A stretch of DNA of 64,000 nucleotides from Bacillota bacterium (GCA_023404715.1 JAEYAR010000183.1:1-64000), one strand, 5' to 3'; counted from the stretch's first letter, positions 8,190 to 16,201 are shown. The notes: a model not told the origin generated them from the letters alone. Numbers and translations: made by a program.

Positions 8190-9096
8190 TCTATCGCTCG
8201 ACCTGTGCGGCGTGCATCTCAAAAACCCGGTCATCGCGGCCTCCGGCACGTTCGGGTTTGGCCGCGAGTACGACCGGCTCTACGATATCTCGCAGCTGGG
8301 CGGCATCTCGGTCAAGGGGCTGACGCTCAAAAAGCGCCTGGGCAACCCGCCGCACCGCATCGCAGAGACGCCCGCCGGGCTGCTCAACAGCGTAGGATTG
8401 CAAAACCCTGGCGTGGACGCCTTCATCGAGGAGGACCTGCCTTGGCTTTTGCAAAAGGACGTGGCGGTCATCGCGAACATGGCCGGGAATACCGAGGAAG
8501 AGTACTGCCTGATGGCAGAGAAGCTGTCTAATACAGGCGTGCACATGCTGGAGCTCAACATCTCCTGCCCGAACGTGAAGGAGGGCGGCGTGGCGTTTGG
8601 CATTCGGCCGCAGAGCGTTTACGCGATCACGAAGGCCGTGCGCGCGCGCACGAAGAAGCCGCTCATGGTCAAGCTTTCGCCCAACGTGGCCGATATTCGC
8701 GAGAACGCGAAGGCGGCGGAGGAGGCGGGGGCGAACTGCCTCTCGCTCATCAATACGCTGACGGGTATCGCGGTGGATGCCAAGACGCGACGCATGGTGC
8801 TGCACAACAACACCGGCGGCATGTCCGGCCCGGCGGTCAAGCCCATCGCGCTGCGCATGGTGTGGCAGGCCGCGCAGGCGGTGCAGATCCCGGTCGTCGG
8901 CATGGGCGGCATCGTGACGGGCGAGGACGCGGCCTCCTTCATGCTGGTAGGGGCGCGTGCCGTCATGGTCGGCACCGCGAACATCATGGACGCCTACGCC
9001 TGCCCGCGCATCGTCCGCGAATTGGAGGCCTATTGCGAGAGCCAGGGCACGGTGAGGGCGCAGGAGCTCGTGGGAACCGTGAAAACGAACGGATAA
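8182..9096 (+). CDS. pyrD: Dihydroorotate dehydrogenase catalytic subunit, class 1B
   Basis: A 304-residue FMN TIM-barrel enzyme oxidising dihydroorotate to orotate. The active-site Cys129 lies in the ISCPNVKEGG loop, typical of class 1 enzymes; class 2 would have Ser and a membrane helix, both absent. The segment NSVGLQNPG and the FMN phosphate site VGMGGIVTGEDA are clear. The start at ATG 8182, with GGGAGG at 8167-8172, lies inside the end of pyrK. It is the last pyr gene here; carAB and pyrE must be elsewhere. Confidence 0.97.
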   Translation: MIDLSLDLCGVHLKNPVIAASGTFGFGREYDRLYDISQLGGISVKGLTLKKRLGNPPHRIAETPAGLLNSVGLQNPGVDAFIEEDLPWLLQKDVAVIANMAGNTEEEYCLMAEKLSNTGVHMLELNISCPNVKEGGVAFGIRPQSVYAITKAVRARTKKPLMVKLSPNVADIRENAKAAEEAGANCLSLINTLTGIAVDAKTRRMVLHNNTGGMSGPAVKPIALRMVWQAAQAVQIPVVGMGGIVTGEDAASFMLVGARAVMVGTANIMDAYACPRIVRELEAYCESQGTVRAQELVGTVKTNG

Positions 9097-9143
9097 GCGA
9101 TAAAAAGAAGACATATGCAAATTTTCACGCTATAACTACAATA

Positions 9144-9369
9144 GGGGCGACCCATGGGTCGCCCCCAGACTGTCGACAAACCTATCAAAGTCAGACAAAC
9201 CAAAAGCCGTCTGCAAGACTGTAATCGTATCCGCCGGCTTTGCCGGCGGGGCGGGGATTTTTCCGCAGCAAAATGCAATATTGCGGAGGAAAAAGTCTCC
9301 CGTAAACTCGACAAAGTGGCAGACGCCACTTTGTCGACACGCAGAGGGGCGACCCATGGGTCGCCCCTC
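9144..9369. repeat. Second palindrome mosaic, after pyrD
   Basis: Two copies of a perfect 22-bp palindrome (half-site GGGGCGACCCA) at 9144-9165 and 9346-9367 bracket the block; the second extends to 26 bp (9344-9369). Between them are CCGCCGGC/GCCGGCGG at 9231-9249, a stem with outer TTTTTCC and GGAAAAA around 9258-9295, and TCGACAAAGTGGC/GCCACTTTGTCGA at 9308-9337. The order (bracketing palindrome, TTTTCC...GGAAAA stem, CGACAAAG stem) echoes the block at 3960-4214. No coding sequence is visible. Confidence 0.85.
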
Positions 9370-9429
9370 CATAGAGCCATTTCTATATCCAAACTTTCAA
9401 AAGAACCTATGATAGACAGCACTCTAATT

Positions 9430-9602
9430 TCATTCAACGTCAAGTGGTAAATACATGAGAATACAGTCGTTGTCCGTTTCACCGGTGCTGAATGACATGT
9501 ATTCTTCAAGCACTTCAAAGCCATTTCGCAGTTCCCTGCGCTTGTCGCTGGGCATCCCTTGCGGCGCGCAGAAAACGTGCCCTATGCCATGCAGCCTGGG
9601 CT
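9430..9602 (-). pseudogene. Remnant of a small effector-binding-domain-like gene
   Basis: On the minus strand a stop-free stretch ends at the TGA complementary to 9430-9432. It reads, in pieces, LHGIGHVFCAPQGMPSDKR, then RELRNGFEVLEEYMSFSTG, then ETDNDCILMYLPLDVE. This composition and ending look like the C-terminus of a real protein, perhaps of the GyrI-like/AraC effector-binding type, but no start or N-terminal half is present. It is cut off at about 9602 by an in-frame stop. The family assignment is tentative. Confidence 0.4.
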
Positions 9603-9618
9603 AACGCAGCCGGTATAG

Positions 9619-9762
9619 CGCGCGTACTACGAGGAGCGCGTAGCGGCGTTCATGGACGTCGTCCAGAGTTACACACAAGACGGATTGGAGATACCGGAGC
9701 TGGACGCTATGATCGCCGAGCACGACCGCGCGGTCGGCATGGTCTATCGGGAAAGCACGTGA
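9619..9762 (+). pseudogene. Coding remnant of unknown origin
   Basis: A 47-codon stretch opens right after a TAG at 9616-9618 and ends at a TGA at 9760-9762. It contains protein-like text such as YYEERVAAFMDVVQSYT and DAMIAEHDRAVGMVYREST, acidic and helical in character, unlike the arginine/alanine-rich noise of the other frames. It has no start codon with a ribosome binding site. It abuts the minus-strand remnant, so this spot looks like a junction of decayed genes. Confidence 0.35.
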
Positions 9763-9786
9763 AAGAAGCCAAGCGCGAATTGGGGC

Positions 9787-9815
9787 TTGACGCCTAGCGT
9801 CGGAGGGGGTATACT
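9787..9815 (+). promoter_or_regulatory. Promoter of the thrS operon
   Basis: TTGACG at 9787-9792 and TATACT at 9810-9815 with a 17-bp spacer form a near-consensus sigma-A promoter. Transcription would begin about 9822, giving a 240-base leader that contains the T-box. Confidence 0.75.
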
Positions 9816-9821
9816 ATCTCT

Positions 9822-10046
9822 AACTTCCGGAATGAAAAAGAAGAGTAGTTCGCTTTGAACCCCACCAGAGAACGCGCGCCGTCGGCTGGAAGCGCGCGGG
9901 GCGGAGGGCGGATGAAGACCACCTTTGGACCGGGGCGCGCGGGGCGCGATACAGCCTCAACTGGAGGGGGCGCTTTTGCGCCCAATCAGGGTGGAACCAC
10001 GGGCATACACGCTCGTCCCTAGTCGGGGCGGGCGTTTTGTTTTTTT
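9822..10046 (+). promoter_or_regulatory. T-box riboswitch upstream of thrS
   Basis: The leader contains the T-box sequence AGGGTGGAACCACGG at 9988-10002, the most conserved part of the antiterminator. It is followed by the competing terminator, stem ACGCTCGTCCC (10009-10019) with GGGGCGGGCGT (10025-10035) and a T tract to 10046. Near the 5' end, AGTA at 9844-9847 fits the stem I internal-loop motif. A threonine ACC codon is available at 9918-9920 after GAAG as a possible specifier; this assignment is tentative. Uncharged tRNA-Thr would pair with it and permit thrS expression. Confidence 0.88.
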
Positions 10047-10063
10047 CAGAGAGGATGAGGTGC

Positions 10064-11962
10064 ATGAAGATCGTCTATCGGGGAGAAACGCATGAATTCG
10101 CGGACGGTATGAACGCGTTGGACATGCTCAAAAGCCTGGATGCGCAGCTGTACAAGGAGGCCGTTGCGGCGCGCGTGAACGGCGAGGACAAATCCCTGCC
10201 CGAGCCCGTGCCGGAGGGCGCGGAGCTGGCGTTTTTGACGTTTGCGGATGAGCAGGGAAAGCGCGTGCTGCGCCACACGGCATCGCACGTGCTCGCACAG
10301 GCGGTGAAGCGCCTGTTTCCCCAGGCCAAGCTGGCCATCGGCCCGGCGATCGAGAACGGATTTTATTACGATTTTGACGTCGAAACGCCCTTCACGCCGG
10401 AGGATATCGCCGCCATCGAAAAGGAAATGCAGCGCATCGTCAAGCAGAACGAGCGGCTTACCCGCTTTGAGCTGCCGCGCAGCGAGGCGCGCGCGCTCAT
10501 GGAACAGATGGGCGAGCCCTATAAAGTCGAGCTGATCGACGACCTGCCGGCGGATGCGGTGATTTCCTTCTACCGGCAGGGCGACTTCACAGACCTGTGC
10601 GCGGGCCCGCATCTGCCCTCCACCGGCAAGGTGAAGGCGTTTAAGCTGACCAGCGTCGCGGGCGCATACTGGCGGGGCAGCGAGAAGAACAAGATGCTCA
10701 GCCGTATCTACGGCACGGCGTTTGACACCAAGGAGGCGCTCGGCGCCTATCTTGAGCAGATCGAGGAAGCCAAGAAGCGCGATCATCGCAAGCTCGGCCG
10801 GCAGTTGGACCTTTTCGACATCCTGGACGAGGGGCCGGGCTTCCCGTTCTTCTTCCCCAAGGGCATGGTGCTGCGCAATACCCTGGAGGACTATTGGCGC
10901 CAGATCCATCGTGAGCACGGCTACGAGGAGATCAAGACGCCGATGATGCTCAACCGCGCGCTGTGGGAGCGCTCTGGACACTGGGATCACTATCGCGAGA
11001 ACATGTACACCACGAAGATCGACGACACGGACTTCGCCATCAAGCCCATGAATTGCCCGGGCGGCATGCTCTGTTATAAGCGCCGCAAGTGGAGTTACCG
11101 CGACCTGCCGATGCGCTGCGGCGAGCTGGGGCTGGTGCATCGCCATGAGATGTCCGGCGCGCTGCACGGCCTGATGCGCGTGCGTTGCTTCACGCAGGAC
11201 GACGCGCACATCTTCATGACAGAGGCGCAGATCGAGCGCGAGATCCTCGGCGTGTACGACCTGATCGACGAGGTATACGGCGTGTTCGGGTTCAGCTACC
11301 ACGTGGAGCTTTCCACCCGGCCGGAAGATTCCATGGGCACGGACGCGCAGTGGGAGATGGCGACCGATGCGCTGCGCCGGGCGCTGGACAAGAAGGGAAA
11401 GCCCTACGTGGTCAACGAAGGCGACGGCGCGTTCTACGGGCCGAAGATCGACTTTCACCTGACCGACTGCCTGGGTCGCACGTGGCAGTGCGGCACGATT
11501 CAACTCGACTTTCAGCTGCCGGAGCGCTTTGACCTGACCTACACGGGCGCGGACGGGCAGGAGCACCGGCCGATCATGATCCATCGCGTGGTCTTCGGCT
11601 CCATCGAGCGCTTCATCGGCATTCTGACCGAGCAGTACGCGGGCGCGTTCCCGACGTGGCTATCGCCCGTGCAGGTGAAGGTGCTGACCATCACAGAGCG
11701 CAGCGACGAATGGGCGCGGGAGATCGGACGCGAGCTGGAGGGCCGCGGCATTCGCACGGAGCTGGACCTGCGCAATGAAAAGATCGGCTTTAAGATCCGC
11801 GAGGCGCAGATGGAAAAGGCGCCGTACATGTTCGTGCTGGGCGACAAGGAGGTCGCGGACCGCACCGCCTCGGTGCGCGGACGCAAGGGGGACCTAGGCC
11901 CCATGGCGCTCTCGCAGATCATAGGCAAGATCGAAGAGGAGATTCGCACCAAAGCGCGATAA
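10064..11962 (+). CDS. thrS: Threonyl-tRNA synthetase, canonical copy
   Basis: A 632-residue class II synthetase. Order of domains: TGS (about 1-60), editing domain with HTASH (His71, His75) and CAGPH, catalytic core with the motif 2 region and zinc ligand Cys331 in MNCPGGM, His in FTQDDAHIF and His in IMIHRVVFGS, then the anticodon-binding domain. The canonical VHRHEMSGALHGLMRVR motif is present. The start ATG 10064 follows GGATGAGG, and an earlier in-frame ATG has no good site. It is under the T-box and is followed 16 bases later by a second ThrRS gene. Confidence 0.96.
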   Translation: MKIVYRGETHEFADGMNALDMLKSLDAQLYKEAVAARVNGEDKSLPEPVPEGAELAFLTFADEQGKRVLRHTASHVLAQAVKRLFPQAKLAIGPAIENGFYYDFDVETPFTPEDIAAIEKEMQRIVKQNERLTRFELPRSEARALMEQMGEPYKVELIDDLPADAVISFYRQGDFTDLCAGPHLPSTGKVKAFKLTSVAGAYWRGSEKNKMLSRIYGTAFDTKEALGAYLEQIEEAKKRDHRKLGRQLDLFDILDEGPGFPFFFPKGMVLRNTLEDYWRQIHREHGYEEIKTPMMLNRALWERSGHWDHYRENMYTTKIDDTDFAIKPMNCPGGMLCYKRRKWSYRDLPMRCGELGLVHRHEMSGALHGLMRVRCFTQDDAHIFMTEAQIEREILGVYDLIDEVYGVFGFSYHVELSTRPEDSMGTDAQWEMATDALRRALDKKGKPYVVNEGDGAFYGPKIDFHLTDCLGRTWQCGTIQLDFQLPERFDLTYTGADGQEHRPIMIHRVVFGSIERFIGILTEQYAGAFPTWLSPVQVKVLTITERSDEWAREIGRELEGRGIRTELDLRNEKIGFKIREAQMEKAPYMFVLGDKEVADRTASVRGRKGDLGPMALSQIIGKIEEEIRTKAR

Positions 11963-11978
11963 CATAGAAGGGAAGCGG

Positions 11979-13922
11979 ATGGATATGAACATCGAATTAA
12001 AGGACGGCGCGCGCGCGTTTGAGGACGGCATGAACGCGCTGGATATCGCCAAGCAACTGAATCAGCAGCTCTATAAATCGGCCGTCGCCGCGCGGGTTAA
12101 CGGCGAGGTCAAGTCGCTCGCGGAGCCCGTGCCGGACGGCGCTAAGCTCGAGATCCTCACCTTTGAGGACGAGGACGGAAAGCGCGTTTTCCGCCATACG
12201 GCGTCGCACGTGCTCGCGCAGGCGGTGAAGCGTCTGTTTCCACAGGCCAAGCTGGCCATCGGCCCGGCGATTGAGAACGGCTTCTATTACGACTTTGACG
12301 TCGAAACCCCCTTTACGGCGCAGGATCTGGCGGCGCTGGAAAAGGAGATGCAGCGCATCGTCAAGAAGAATGAGCGCCTGGAGCGCTTCGAGCTGCCGCG
12401 GTCGGAGGCGCTGGCGCTCATGGCGCAAAGGGGCGAGCCCTACAAGGTGGAGCTCATAAACGACCTGCCCGAGAGCGCGGTGATCTCCTTTTACCGTCAG
12501 GGCGATTTTACGGACCTGTGCGCGGGGCCGCACCTGCCCTCCACCGGCAAGGTGAAGGCGCTGAAGCTGACCCAGGTGGCGGGCGCATACTGGCGGGGCA
12601 GCGAGAAGAACAAGATGCTGCAACGCATCTACGGCACGGCGTTTGACACGAAAGAGGCGCTGGATGCCTATTTAAAGCAGGTAGAAGAGGCGCGCAGCCG
12701 CGACCACAACAGGCTGGGGCGCGAGTTGGAATACTTCACCACCGTAGACTACATCGGCCAGGGGCTTCCGATCCTGCTGCCCAAGGGAGCGCGCGTCATC
12801 CAGCTGCTGCAGCGCTGGGTCGAGGACGAGGAGCAGCGCCGCGGCTACCTGCTGACCAAGACGCCGCTGATGGCCAAGCGCGAGCTGTACAAGATCTCCG
12901 GCCATTGGGACCACTACCTGGACGGCATGTTCGTCCTGGGCGATCCAAACGATGAGACGAAGGAATGCTTCGCGCTGCGGCCGATGACCTGCCCGTTTCA
13001 ATACCAGGTGTACCTCAACCGCATGCGCTCCTATCGTGATCTGCCGATGCGCCTGGGCGAGACGTCCACGCTGTTTCGCAACGAGGATTCCGGCGAGATG
13101 CACGGGTTGATCCGCGTCCGGCAATTCACGATCTCAGAAGGACACCTCATCCTGCGCCCGGATCAGCTGGAATTGGAGTTCAAGGGGTGCCTGGACCTGG
13201 CCAACGGCATGCTGGAAACCCTGGGGCTCAAGGAGGACTGCACCTATCGCTTCTCGCAGTGGGATCCCCAAAACCCCAAGAACAAATACGAGGGCACGGC
13301 GGAGCAGTGGGAAAAGGCGCAGAGCACGATGGAGCAGATCCTGAAGGACCTGAACGTGCAGTATACCGTGGGCTTCGACGAGGCGGCGTTCTACGGCCCT
13401 AAGCTGGACATTCAGTGCAAGAATGTGTTCGGCAAGGAGGATACGCTGATCACCATCCAGATCGACATGCTGTTGGCCGAGCGTTTTGGCATGGAGTACG
13501 TGGACGCGGACGGGCAGAAGAAACATCCCTACATCATCCACCGCACGTCGATCGGCTGCTATGAGCGCACGCTCGCGCTGCTGATCGAAAAATACGCCGG
13601 CGCGCTGCCAACCTGGCTTGCGCCAACGCAGGTCAAGGTGCTGACGATCACCGAGCGGGCCGACGCATGGGCTAAGGAGATCGAGCGCGAGCTCACTGCC
13701 CGCGGCATGCGCGTGGAAACAGACCTGCGCAACGAGAAGATCGGCTTCAAAATCCGCGAGGCACAGATGGAAAAGGCGCCTTACATGCTCGTGATCGGCG
13801 ACAAGGAAGTGGAGGAGCGCATGGCAGCCGTGCGCAGCCGCAAGGAGGGCGACCTGGGGGTGATGGCGCTGGGCGACCTCATCGACCGCCTGGAGGAAGA
13901 AATCCGCACGAAAGCCAGATAA
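11979..13922 (+). CDS. thrS: Second threonyl-tRNA synthetase, divergent catalytic core
   Basis: A 647-residue ThrRS paralogue. Its TGS/editing part and its anticodon-binding part are very close to those of the upstream copy: HTASHVLAQAVKRLFPQ and GDFTDLCAGPHLPSTGK are shared exactly. The catalytic core (about 245-530) is quite different: FALRPMTCPFQYQVY replaces FAIKPMNCPGGMLCY, LFRNEDSGEMHGL replaces VHRHEMSGALHGL, and FTISEGHLIL replaces FTQDDAHIFM. Zinc ligands remain (Cys338, His389 and the His of YIIHR). It is probably active and co-transcribed from the T-box promoter. A role as an alternative enzyme, for example tolerant of an inhibitor, is only a hypothesis. Confidence 0.93.
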   Translation: MDMNIELKDGARAFEDGMNALDIAKQLNQQLYKSAVAARVNGEVKSLAEPVPDGAKLEILTFEDEDGKRVFRHTASHVLAQAVKRLFPQAKLAIGPAIENGFYYDFDVETPFTAQDLAALEKEMQRIVKKNERLERFELPRSEALALMAQRGEPYKVELINDLPESAVISFYRQGDFTDLCAGPHLPSTGKVKALKLTQVAGAYWRGSEKNKMLQRIYGTAFDTKEALDAYLKQVEEARSRDHNRLGRELEYFTTVDYIGQGLPILLPKGARVIQLLQRWVEDEEQRRGYLLTKTPLMAKRELYKISGHWDHYLDGMFVLGDPNDETKECFALRPMTCPFQYQVYLNRMRSYRDLPMRLGETSTLFRNEDSGEMHGLIRVRQFTISEGHLILRPDQLELEFKGCLDLANGMLETLGLKEDCTYRFSQWDPQNPKNKYEGTAEQWEKAQSTMEQILKDLNVQYTVGFDEAAFYGPKLDIQCKNVFGKEDTLITIQIDMLLAERFGMEYVDADGQKKHPYIIHRTSIGCYERTLALLIEKYAGALPTWLAPTQVKVLTITERADAWAKEIERELTARGMRVETDLRNEKIGFKIREAQMEKAPYMLVIGDKEVEERMAAVRSRKEGDLGVMALGDLIDRLEEEIRTKAR

Positions 13923-13927
13923 ATCGC

Positions 13928-13956
13928 TTGACAAGCGTGGGAAAGCGTGGTAGTAT
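13928..13956 (+). promoter_or_regulatory. Promoter of the infC operon
   Basis: TTGACA at 13928-13933 is a perfect -35 box; TAGTAT follows after 17 bp at 13951-13956. It overlaps the end of the second ThrRS gene by a few bases downstream of the stop, so the infC operon has its own start point. Confidence 0.7.
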
Positions 13957-14035
13957 ATAACGCGTATGAAGTAGAAGCTGCCCGCTTCTCACCCGGCGAT
14001 GATGTTGTCGTGGTTTCGGCATTGTTTTGTCATGC

Positions 14036-14064
14036 AAGAGCGGGTGGTTTCGCCCGCTCTTTTC
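14036..14064 (+). terminator. Leader terminator (attenuator) of the infC operon
   Basis: AAGAGCGGG at 14036-14044 pairs perfectly with CCCGCTCTT at 14053-14061, loop TGGTTTCG, followed by T residues. It lies between the infC promoter and the infC start, so it must act as an attenuator, as known for ribosomal-protein-controlled infC-rpmI-rplT leaders in Firmicutes (L20-type control). The partner antiterminator was not worked out. Confidence 0.75.
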
Positions 14065-14157
14065 TTTGTTTCAAAAAGGAAGGCGGGGCAGGGGCGTCTG
14101 TCCCCGGGTTACCGGGAAAACGCGCGAAAGCGCAACGATTGCAGGAGGTGTATCGAT

Positions 14158-14703
14158 ATCAACATGGATCTGATGATCAACGAGGGAATTCGCGACCGCG
14201 AGGTGCGCGTAATCGATCAAAACGGCGAGCAGCTTGGCGTCATGCCGACGCGCAAGGCGCTGGAGCTGGCGGAGCAGGCGACGCTCGACCTGGTGAAGAT
14301 CGTTCCAAATGCGAAGCCGCCGGTTTGCAAGCTGATGGATTACGACAAGTACCGCTACGAGCAATCCAAGCGCGAGCGCGAGATCCGCAAGAATCAAAAG
14401 GTCGTCTCTCTCAAGGAGGTTCAGCTCTCCGCCACGATCGAGGAAAACGACATCCAGACCAAGGCGAAGAACGCGCTGCGTTTCCTTCAAGATGGAGACA
14501 AGGTGAAGGTATCGATTCGCTTTCGTGGCAGGCAGATTACGCATACCGAGATCGGCATGCGCGTGATGCAGGATTTTGTCGAACGTGTGAAGGATATTGC
14601 CAATGTCGAGCGCAGGCCGCTGCTCGAGGGCCGTCACATGATCATGATTCTCGCACCCAAGGACCCTGGCAAGGAAACCAAACAAACGGCTCCTAAACAG
14701 TGA
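14158..14703 (+). CDS. infC: Translation initiation factor IF-3, probable AUC start
   Basis: A 181-residue IF-3 with both domains: the N-terminal LMINEGIRDREVRVIDQNGEQ and the C-terminal AITH-type segment RQITHTEIGMRV. The ribosome binding site AGGAGG is at 14143-14148. The first ATG (14164) is 15 bases beyond it, too far, while an in-frame ATC at 14158 is at 9 bases. IF-3 genes elsewhere use non-AUG start codons (AUU in Escherichia coli and Bacillus) that IF-3 itself discriminates against, giving autoregulation. I therefore place the start at ATC 14158; ATG 14164 would shorten the protein by two residues. rpmI follows after 24 bases. Confidence 0.93.
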   Translation: MNMDLMINEGIRDREVRVIDQNGEQLGVMPTRKALELAEQATLDLVKIVPNAKPPVCKLMDYDKYRYEQSKREREIRKNQKVVSLKEVQLSATIEENDIQTKAKNALRFLQDGDKVKVSIRFRGRQITHTEIGMRVMQDFVERVKDIANVERRPLLEGRHMIMILAPKDPGKETKQTAPKQ

Positions 14704-14727
14704 TTTACCGGAGAGGAGGACCCTATC

Positions 14728-14925
14728 ATGCCTAAGCAAAAAACGCATCGTGGTGCGGCGAAGCGCCTGTCTCTCACGAAGAACGGCCTCGTCAAGCGCG
14801 CCAAGGCTTATAAGAGCCACATCCTGAATAAGAAGAGCACCAAGCGTAAGCGCAACCTGCGCAAGACGGATTACGTCGCGCCGACGGAAGCGAAGACGAT
14901 GAAGAAGCTCATCCCGTACAAGTAA
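14728..14925 (+). CDS. rpmI: 50S ribosomal protein bL35
   Basis: A 65-residue, highly basic protein with the classic opening MPKQKTHRGAAKRL and the closing segment MKKLIPYK. It lies between infC and rplT as in most bacteria, with GGAGAGGAGGA before its ATG. Confidence 0.98.
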   Translation: MPKQKTHRGAAKRLSLTKNGLVKRAKAYKSHILNKKSTKRKRNLRKTDYVAPTEAKTMKKLIPYK

Positions 14926-14955
14926 GCATTCGCCAAGCAAAGGAGGGAATCACCC

Positions 14956-15306
14956 ATGGCAAGAATTAAAGGGGCAGTCAACGCCCATAAGAAGCGCAGG
15001 AAGATCATGAAGCTGGCGAAGGGCTACTACGGCTCCAAGTCCAAGCAGTACCGCGCGGCGAGCGAGCAGGTTCGCCGTTCGCTCCGCTATGCCTACATCG
15101 GCCGTAAGCTGCGCAAGCGCGATTTCCGCACCCTGTGGATCTCCCGCATCAACGCGGCCGCCCGCATGAACGGCATGTCTTACTCCACGTTCATCAACGG
15201 CCTCAAGAAGCAGAACATCGAGGTTAACCGCAAGATGCTGGCGGATCTCGCCGTAAACGACGCGGCCGCTTTCGCGCAGATCGTCGAGATGGCCAAAAAG
15301 GCTTGA
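14956..15306 (+). CDS. rplT: 50S ribosomal protein bL20
   Basis: A 116-residue protein with the bL20 signature MARIKGAVNAHKKRRKIMK and RDFRTLWISRINAAAR. AAAGGAGGGAA precedes the ATG. bL20 is the usual autogenous regulator of this operon in Firmicutes, which fits the leader terminator at 14036-14064. Confidence 0.98.
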   Translation: MARIKGAVNAHKKRRKIMKLAKGYYGSKSKQYRAASEQVRRSLRYAYIGRKLRKRDFRTLWISRINAAARMNGMSYSTFINGLKKQNIEVNRKMLADLAVNDAAAFAQIVEMAKKA

Positions 15307-15315
15307 TGAAAAAAT

Positions 15316-15355
15316 GCTCCCTGTTTCGCCAAAATGTCGAAACGGGGGCTTTTTT
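15316..15355 (+). terminator. Terminator after rplT
   Basis: GCTCCCTGTTTCG pairs with CGAAACGGGGGC (one bulge) and is followed by six T residues. It closes the infC operon. Confidence 0.85.
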
Positions 15356-15411
15356 ATATGCCATAAAGCATGTATAATAATGAGAAGCGCTTGGCGGAGG
15401 GAGAGGGACGG

Positions 15412-16197
15412 ATGCAGGAAATCGTAAGCGTGCAAAACGAGAAGATCCGCGCGCTGCGGGCGCTTGCGCACAAGAAAGGGCGCGTGGAGGCGGGATGCTT
15501 CCTGGTAGAGGGCGTCAAAATGGTGAGTGAGGCGGCGGATTCGATGCGGGTGCAGACCGTGCTCGTCGAGGATACGCGGGTGAATGCATATGCCGGGCTG
15601 CTCGCGAAGCTGACGGAAGCGGGCGCGCAGGTCTTTTGCGTGCCGCCGCGCGTGTTTCAAAGCGTCGGGGACGCCAAGACGCCGCAGGGGATTCTCGCCA
15701 GCGTGCGGATGCCGCCCGCGCCGGAGCGCCTGGAGGGGCCGCGTCTGGTGGCGCTGGACGGCGTGCAGGACCCCGGGAACGTCGGCACGATTTTGCGAAC
15801 AGCGGACGCCGCGGGTTTTGAGGGCGCCCTGCTCAGCGAAGCGTGCGCGGACGCATACGGGCCCAAGGCGCTGCGCGCGACGATGGGATCGATCTTTCGC
15901 GTGCCGGTGCTGCGCACGGATGCGCTGGACAGCTGGCTTTTGAAATATCGGGATGAAGGCTATGCCGTGATCGTAAGCGCGCTGGACGGCTCCCCATTTT
16001 ACGCGCGGCAGGGCATAGGCGAGCGGTTTGTGCTCGTCGTCGGCAGCGAGGCGCGCGGCGTATCGCCCGCTGTATCCCAAGCGGCGACGCACCGGCTGCG
16101 ATTGCCGATGCGCGGGGGAGCAGAATCTTTAAATGCGGCAGTTGCCGCGGGCATCATGCTCTATGAGCTGACACGGCCTGCGGACGAAGGGAGATAA
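15412..16197 (+). CDS. SpoU/TrmH-family rRNA 2'-O-methyltransferase
   Basis: A 261-residue SPOUT methyltransferase. An N-terminal substrate-binding domain (KIRALRALAHKKGRVEAG, FLVEGVKMV) is followed by the knotted SAM domain with the SpoU motifs: LDGVQDPGNVGTILRTADA, LVVGSEARGVS and the closing LRLPMRGGAESLNAAVAAG. The Arg in the first motif (ILRTADA) and the Asn in the last are the usual catalytic and SAM residues. It is likely to modify a 23S rRNA ribose, as RlmB or TsnR relatives do; the exact site is not predictable. The start ATG 15412 follows GGAGGGAGAGG. A TATAAT lies at 15373-15378 just after the rplT terminator. Confidence 0.92.
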   Translation: MQEIVSVQNEKIRALRALAHKKGRVEAGCFLVEGVKMVSEAADSMRVQTVLVEDTRVNAYAGLLAKLTEAGAQVFCVPPRVFQSVGDAKTPQGILASVRMPPAPERLEGPRLVALDGVQDPGNVGTILRTADAAGFEGALLSEACADAYGPKALRATMGSIFRVPVLRTDALDSWLLKYRDEGYAVIVSALDGSPFYARQGIGERFVLVVGSEARGVSPAVSQAATHRLRLPMRGGAESLNAAVAAGIMLYELTRPADEGR

Positions 16198-16201
16198 ACA
16201 C

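Noticed and set aside
6276..8249. A minus-strand open frame of 657 codons opposite pyrC, pyrF and pyrK
   Set aside because: All three plus-strand genes carry intact catalytic motifs; the opposite frame has only compositionally biased sequence.
9144..9369. The palindrome block as an insertion sequence
   Set aside because: There is no transposase frame, no direct target repeats that I could find, and the bracketing palindromes are each self-complementary rather than terminal inverted repeats of an element.
9492..9797. A 101-codon plus-strand frame before the thrS T-box
   Set aside because: It crosses two better-looking remnants in other frames and reads into the thrS promoter; its Arg-rich second half is not protein-like.
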